The notes under the pieces are model-generated. The model was not told the DNA's origin, searched no databases, and worked only from the letters and a program-made list of their open reading frames with translations. Positions 55,746-59,730 of a stretch of DNA of 59,730 nt are shown one piece after another; the first letter of the stretch is position 1, and each line of letters starts with the position of its first letter. This DNA comes from an uncultured Bacteroidia bacterium (GTDB lineage Bacteria; Bacteroidota; Bacteroidia; Bacteroidales; F082). The position numbers and the translations under genes are program-made. The stretch is taken from positions 1 to 59,730 of the forward strand of contig CAJVWU010000011.1 in NCBI GenBank assembly GCA_913009755.1, in the 5' to 3' direction.

Positions 55746-56256
55746 GAGTGTTTTGGTTTGGCAACGTGATATATCGTAATGAAAAAGAGATGATCTGCCT
55801 TTTGTTTAGTGAATCAAATGTAGTAAAAATCAACAGTCTTGTCAACCGGCATCAGATAATGCTGATAAAAAGTTAACGACTTTCCCGGGTTTGAAGAAAT
55901 TGTACCGAAAACGATTTGAAGGAAGAAGGGCCTTGATACCGGCATTAACCCTTGTTGGTTAATAAAGGCTTCTTTTGTCACATTCAAAAATAAAACAGGT
56001 ATAGCACAGCTTGATGTTACCCCGTAATCAGGGTAAAGGGAGAGAAAATAAAAGAAAAGAAACCAATCAGTGTGAGGGGAAATAAAGATCAACTCAACCC
56101 ATACCGACTACATCAGAAAGCAATAGAAGCAACTTCAAAATGTAAATTTCAAAAAAATACATTTTATGGATGCCCTGTGCCGCTGAGTACTAAGTACCTT
56201 TGGGTGAATCAGAACTTTGGTTAACCCCGCACTGACCGGTTACCTGAAATCAGTGT
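55746..56256. other. Intergenic region, 511 bases
   Basis: No convincing gene. A weak inverted repeat TTAACC...GGTTAA lies at about 55948-55965. The 92-codon ORF at 55814-56092 has no protein-like features. No tRNA cloverleaf was recognised. Confidence 0.5.
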
Positions 56257-56535
56257 CTAATAACGGTTGTCCCGGCGTGATCTGTAATCTGATTTTCTGG
56301 GCTCTGACTTTTTAACAACGATAGTTCTGCCGTCAAGTTCAGTTTCATTGAGTGCATTGATAGCTTGTTGGGCTTCTTCATCGTTGTCCATTTCAACAAA
56401 TCCGAATCCTTTTGACCGTCCTTCAAATTTGTCGTAAATAATTTTCACGGAGCTAACTTCCCCGAATTGTTCAAATAAAGATTGAAGTTGATCTTCTTTA
56501 GTCTGGTAAGACAACTTCGTTACAAAAATGTTCAT
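56257..56535 (-). CDS. RNA-binding protein with single RRM
   Basis: 92 residues. RNP2 is MNIFVTKLSY and RNP1 is RSKGFGFVEM; the C-terminal tail is Arg/Ser-rich (KSDYRSRRDNRY). Small glycine-poor RRM proteins are common in Bacteroidota and cyanobacteria, often induced by cold or stress. A TATCTTTG box lies about 65 bases upstream. Target RNAs unknown. Confidence 0.93.
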   Translation of the reverse strand: MNIFVTKLSYQTKEDQLQSLFEQFGEVSSVKIIYDKFEGRSKGFGFVEMDNDEEAQQAINALNETELDGRTIVVKKSEPRKSDYRSRRDNRY

Positions 56536-56599
56536 CTAATAATAATTTTAAAAGTGCTTTTCGATGTCAGTAACAGCGATCAGCTTGTAAATAATGCGG

Positions 56600-56607
56600 C
56601 AAAGATA
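56600..56607 (-). promoter_or_regulatory. Putative -7 box of the RRM gene
   Basis: TATCTTTG on the minus strand; gives a leader of roughly 60 bases before the RRM start, long compared with other leaders here. Confidence 0.5.
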
Positions 56608-56709
56608 AAGAATAATATCAACACGGGTGAAAAAAATAATCGGATAAAGTCTAAATTTTATTTTGTCCGGAGGACTCCCTTAAATATTTACTGGCAAAGA
56701 AACGGAACT

Positions 56710-57477
56710 TTACCGGTGAGTTGTGTACAGGCGTTTTATTTTAATGGCCGATTTTATCTCGGACGAAGCGCTGCCAACGGGTTCGCAAAAAGCAACATGT
56801 TCAAATTCACAGGTTGTTCCAATGGTTTCCATCATGGCTTTAAATTCGTTTTCGTGCCAGTCCACATAACCCAGCAACTCGTCAAAGTCAATGATGGTCC
56901 CTTTTTTTAACAGCGGGAGGACATATTCGAGAATATATTTTGTTACTTCATATTGATTAAAGTCGAAATGTATGTAGGCGATACTTTTGTCTTTGAGTTT
57001 CAGGTTTTCCATAAAGGTGAAAAAGGTATCTTCCACGCGTCCTTTTACCAGGTTCACGTTGGGAAGAACCACCGGCATGATTCCTTTCAGGTCGTACCTG
57101 TTTTTGTCTGCACCCTGTATTCTCGGTTTATTTGGCATGCCCAGAAAAGAATCGAAACCATAGATCCTTCGCCGGTCACCTTTTTTATTTAACTGTTCGG
57201 CCAGATAATTGATGCTCCGTCCTTTATAAACCCCAAACTCAAACAGCAGGCCATTGGCCGGTATCTGTCCCATCAAGTCGTTCCAGTAATCCTGTTCACG
57301 GGTAAACAGGCGGGCATTGGCCATGTGGTTCCAAATGTATTCGGCACTCTTTTTACGCGAGATCATTTCCACCTGGTAAAAGGTGCTGCAGGCATTCAAC
57401 TCCCTTTGGGTTAATTCATTCACCCGTTTAAAAAACCTGTTCAATTGCCCGGTAACTTTCAAATATTTAGCCATCAC
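56710..57477 (-). CDS. TylF/MycF-like class I methyltransferase
   Basis: 255 residues. GLLFEFGVYKGRSINYLAEQ is the glycine-rich SAM motif and YGFDSFLGMPN the acidic strand; YIHFDFNQYEVTKYILEYVL and DFDELLGYVDWHENEFKAM match the metal-binding aspartates of TylF-type sugar O-methyltransferases. Substrate unknown, perhaps a surface glycan. It may start at either of two adjacent ATG codons. Confidence 0.8.
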   Translation of the reverse strand: MMAKYLKVTGQLNRFFKRVNELTQRELNACSTFYQVEMISRKKSAEYIWNHMANARLFTREQDYWNDLMGQIPANGLLFEFGVYKGRSINYLAEQLNKKGDRRRIYGFDSFLGMPNKPRIQGADKNRYDLKGIMPVVLPNVNLVKGRVEDTFFTFMENLKLKDKSIAYIHFDFNQYEVTKYILEYVLPLLKKGTIIDFDELLGYVDWHENEFKAMMETIGTTCEFEHVAFCEPVGSASSEIKSAIKIKRLYTTHR

Positions 57478-57574
57478 TTCCCTTAATTTTTATATGTTTT
57501 TCTTTTTTCGATAAAAAACGATAATAATTCATTCAGGGGTTTATACGGCTAAAATGAAGATAAGGTTTGCCCTT

Positions 57575-59578
57575 TTAATGCCGGACGACCATTTTTTTAA
57601 CGGCCTTGCTGCCATCCGTATCCAGGGTTATAAAATAAATACCTGATCTCAGGTCGTTTATCTGATAATCAAGCACCTGCTTTCCCTTGTTTTGCAGCCC
57701 TGAAAATAGTGTTCTGATCTCCCTTCCGGTCACGTCGAAAAGTTGTATGCTTACCGGACCGCCCTTTGGCAGGGTGTAGTGCAGGGTGACGTTGTTTTTT
57801 GCAGGATTGGGTGAAACATTGAACATGAAAGAGCCTTGCAGTTTCTTCTCATCGGTTGAGAATATGAGCGAGGCCTTTTTCAACACAATTTCATTGGTGG
57901 GGTCAAATTCAAAATAGGCAGGCTTTTTATCAAATTCCCAACTAAAATCCTCATCGTTCTTCCGGTTCATAAAATAAAGGGTGGTGTCAGACAGATCATC
58001 AAAAACGATATAAACATTTAATTTCATGGGGAAGAAAGGGGCATTGGTCTGGGTCTGCTTTGCCGTAAATTTCACCTCCCACGAACTGTCCTGCATTTGT
58101 ACAAAATTATAGCTGTTGAAATAAACCGGATGATTGGCCTGATCGAGCCACGGATCAAAATACCAGTGCATATCCTGTCCTGTTTCTTCACTCATTTTAT
58201 CAATAAAATCTTTGGTGACCACATTTTTATATTTAAAATCGGTGGTGTCGGTGGCATAATTATAAATGGCCTTGAAAAAAAGACTGTCGCCAACAATATA
58301 CCTGAACTGATGAATAATACAACTGGCTTTGGTGTAAGTAATGGCGCCGTTGAACAAGGTATCGTTGGCGGGGACATCCACAGTCCATTGCGGATTATAA
58401 ACCGGCCATCCCGGATTGTGTTCCAAATAGTATTTGGCATCTTTGTCAATCTTTTCTTTGTAGGCGGCATATCCGCCATAGGACTCAAGCCAAAAGCCTT
58501 CCGACCAGGAAGCAAAACCTTCATTCAGCCAGATGTCGGCCCAGGTGCCGGGGCTGATCAGGTCGCCAAACCACTGATGGGCAAACTCGTGTGAAATCAA
58601 CCCTTCCCACCAGCAACCTTTGCAAACCGTAGTCAGTGTCTGGTTTTCCATACCTCCCCACGGGAACTCTTTGCCGGCAGCAGCAAATCCGTTTTTAACG
58701 AAAGGATATTCACCATACCATTTTGAATACCAGTCGCACATTTTTAATGCCGAATCTGCTGCCTGCTCAATATAAATGTGGTCAATGGTGTTGTAATAAA
58801 ACCGGAATGGGATCAGTGCATTGTCGGAAGGACGCACCCAGTAATAAACATCCAGGTTGTAATTTTTTTTGGATGTTAATACCATCAGATAGGTGGCGAT
58901 GGGATTGTTGCTGCGCCAGTGATAGGTTAATGTATCTCCCGTGAATGCCGAATCCACTAAAGCGCCGTTGGAACCCAGTTTGACATCCGGAGGCACTTTG
59001 GCCCAAACTTCCAGTTGTGCTTTGTCGGCAGGCGAATCCCAGCAGGGAAACCACCGGCGGGCACGTTGCGGTTCGCAATCGGTAAAGACAAACGAATCGC
59101 CGGCATAAAAAGTGCTGTCTTCCACATCCAGATGCTGGTATCCGATGGAAACATCCACGGTGTCGCCGGGCTGATAGGTTTTGTCCAGGTTGATGGTTAC
59201 CGTGTCGTTCTGATGGGTGAACGAAACGCCGGCCAGCCCCACCTGGTCAATCTGCAACGACCTGTTCACTGCATTCAGTTTGATGCTGCCGAGGGCAGAA
59301 TCCACCCTGATTTTGATGTCCAGCCCGGCCTGATAGCTTTGCGGATAAGGCGGGTCGTAATTGTTCATCAGGCTGATGTGCAGGCTGTATTTTAAAACAT
59401 TAAACGTATGTGCAGGTGTGTTTGCATCCATCGGCAGGGGAGGGGGATAGTTCATTTGCTGCTTTTTGAGGGCACAATACCCGCCGCCGCTTTCTTCGAA
59501 GGACTGAGATAAAACAAAGTTTGAAAACGAGGCCATCAGGGCAACAATGAAGGCTGTGTGCAGTGTAATTCTTTTCAT
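57575..59578 (-). CDS. Secreted M1-family aminopeptidase with type IX sorting domain
   Basis: About 667 residues. Signal peptide (TLHTAFIVALMASFSNFVLS), N-terminal M1 beta domain, exopeptidase motif GGMENQ, and zinc site HEFAHQWFGD with the third ligand in WLNEGFASWSE. The last 80 residues form a T9SS C-terminal domain: FNVSPNPAKNNVTLHYTLP then IQLFDVTGREIRTLF then LRSGIYFITLDTDG and a final KKMVVRH. So it is exported by Sec and then through the type IX system to the cell surface, where it trims peptides. The ATG at 59578 is used; an in-frame TTG precedes it. Confidence 0.93.
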   Translation of the reverse strand: MKRITLHTAFIVALMASFSNFVLSQSFEESGGGYCALKKQQMNYPPPLPMDANTPAHTFNVLKYSLHISLMNNYDPPYPQSYQAGLDIKIRVDSALGSIKLNAVNRSLQIDQVGLAGVSFTHQNDTVTINLDKTYQPGDTVDVSIGYQHLDVEDSTFYAGDSFVFTDCEPQRARRWFPCWDSPADKAQLEVWAKVPPDVKLGSNGALVDSAFTGDTLTYHWRSNNPIATYLMVLTSKKNYNLDVYYWVRPSDNALIPFRFYYNTIDHIYIEQAADSALKMCDWYSKWYGEYPFVKNGFAAAGKEFPWGGMENQTLTTVCKGCWWEGLISHEFAHQWFGDLISPGTWADIWLNEGFASWSEGFWLESYGGYAAYKEKIDKDAKYYLEHNPGWPVYNPQWTVDVPANDTLFNGAITYTKASCIIHQFRYIVGDSLFFKAIYNYATDTTDFKYKNVVTKDFIDKMSEETGQDMHWYFDPWLDQANHPVYFNSYNFVQMQDSSWEVKFTAKQTQTNAPFFPMKLNVYIVFDDLSDTTLYFMNRKNDEDFSWEFDKKPAYFEFDPTNEIVLKKASLIFSTDEKKLQGSFMFNVSPNPAKNNVTLHYTLPKGGPVSIQLFDVTGREIRTLFSGLQNKGKQVLDYQINDLRSGIYFITLDTDGSKAVKKMVVRH

Positions 59579-59669
59579 GGCCAAATGTGTTTTTAATGAA
59601 AAATAAAGATAAACATTATAGGGATTTGACCGACCCGGTTTTTTGAAGTTTTTTTGGTGGCGTTGTGAA

Positions 59670-59699
59670 TTGCTTTCAAATTGTTCTTTAGTATCTTTG
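59670..59699 (+). promoter_or_regulatory. Strong Bacteroidota-type promoter pointing out of the window
   Basis: TTG (59670-59672), 19-base spacer, TATCTTTG (59692-59699): an exact match to the TTG-N19-TAnnTTTG consensus. The gene it serves lies to the right of the window. Confidence 0.6.
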
Positions 59700-59730
59700 A
59701 CACAGTAAAAGTTGTAGATATACCATAGTT

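Noticed and set aside
55814-56092. 92-codon minus-strand ORF upstream of the sensor-like gene
   Set aside because: Composition is not protein-like, it matches no family I recognise, and it lies in AT-rich intergenic sequence.
1-59730. tRNA or rRNA genes, phage or insertion-sequence transposases
   Set aside because: No cloverleaf-type sequence, rRNA motif, integrase or transposase was recognised by eye in any intergenic region.

Overview
The window looks like chromosomal DNA of an anaerobic, gliding-type Bacteroidota (order Bacteroidales/Marinilabiliales-like; inferred). The evidence is an Rnf complex in rnfBCDGEA order, an M1 aminopeptidase with a type IX secretion C-terminal domain, a porin-family beta-barrel, an RRM protein, a BT_3928-type DoxX protein, AT-rich gene starts without Shine-Dalgarno sites, and repeated TAnnTTTG promoter -7 boxes.

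Layout. 1-5.5 kb: prfA (cut by the window edge), a headless small ORF, murB, two overlapping glycosyltransferase genes and an FtsE-like ATPase. 5.6-10.9 kb: the six-gene Rnf operon. 10.9-14.9 kb: a scarred spot where what looks like the 5' part of a Bacteroidota-type cas6 (frameshifted) abuts the 3' part of a YhcG/DUF1016 nuclease gene, then a POT-family transporter and an HHH protein. 15-32.6 kb: an accessory block that closely resembles the selenium-dependent molybdenum hydroxylase (SDMH) purine/hydantoin catabolic cluster known from E. coli (ygeW, ygeY, ygeZ/hyuA, ssnA, selenium-dependent xanthine dehydrogenase, ygfK). It carries an AgcS-type amino acid symporter, a glycosyltransferase and two PLP enzymes. 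32.7-40.4 kb: porin, histidine-rich nickel-type transporter, truA, a NarL-type response regulator with a seven-PAS soluble histidine kinase, and a sigma factor with a clear terminator. 40.4-51.5 kb: housekeeping run folP, DUF1599, DoxX, ABC permease, tpiA, prmA, a 1503-residue secreted protein of unknown function, and plsY. 51.5-59.6 kb: a two-part membrane sensor, an RRM protein, a methyltransferase and an M1 aminopeptidase. A promoter at the right edge points out of the window.

The most notable signals are signs of gene decay with recognisable joints. The hydantoinase gene has lost its catalytic core in frame and its C-terminus is now encoded by palindromic repeats. The same palindrome family sits in frame inside ygfK. 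The AlbA-type regulator gene has lost a central block at a joint where both flanks carry RTN. Cas6-like and YhcG fragments are joined head to tail. Two large membrane-protein ORFs (768 and 622 residues) are in one frame, separated by a single TAA. All family assignments rest on motif recognition by eye; no database search was run.
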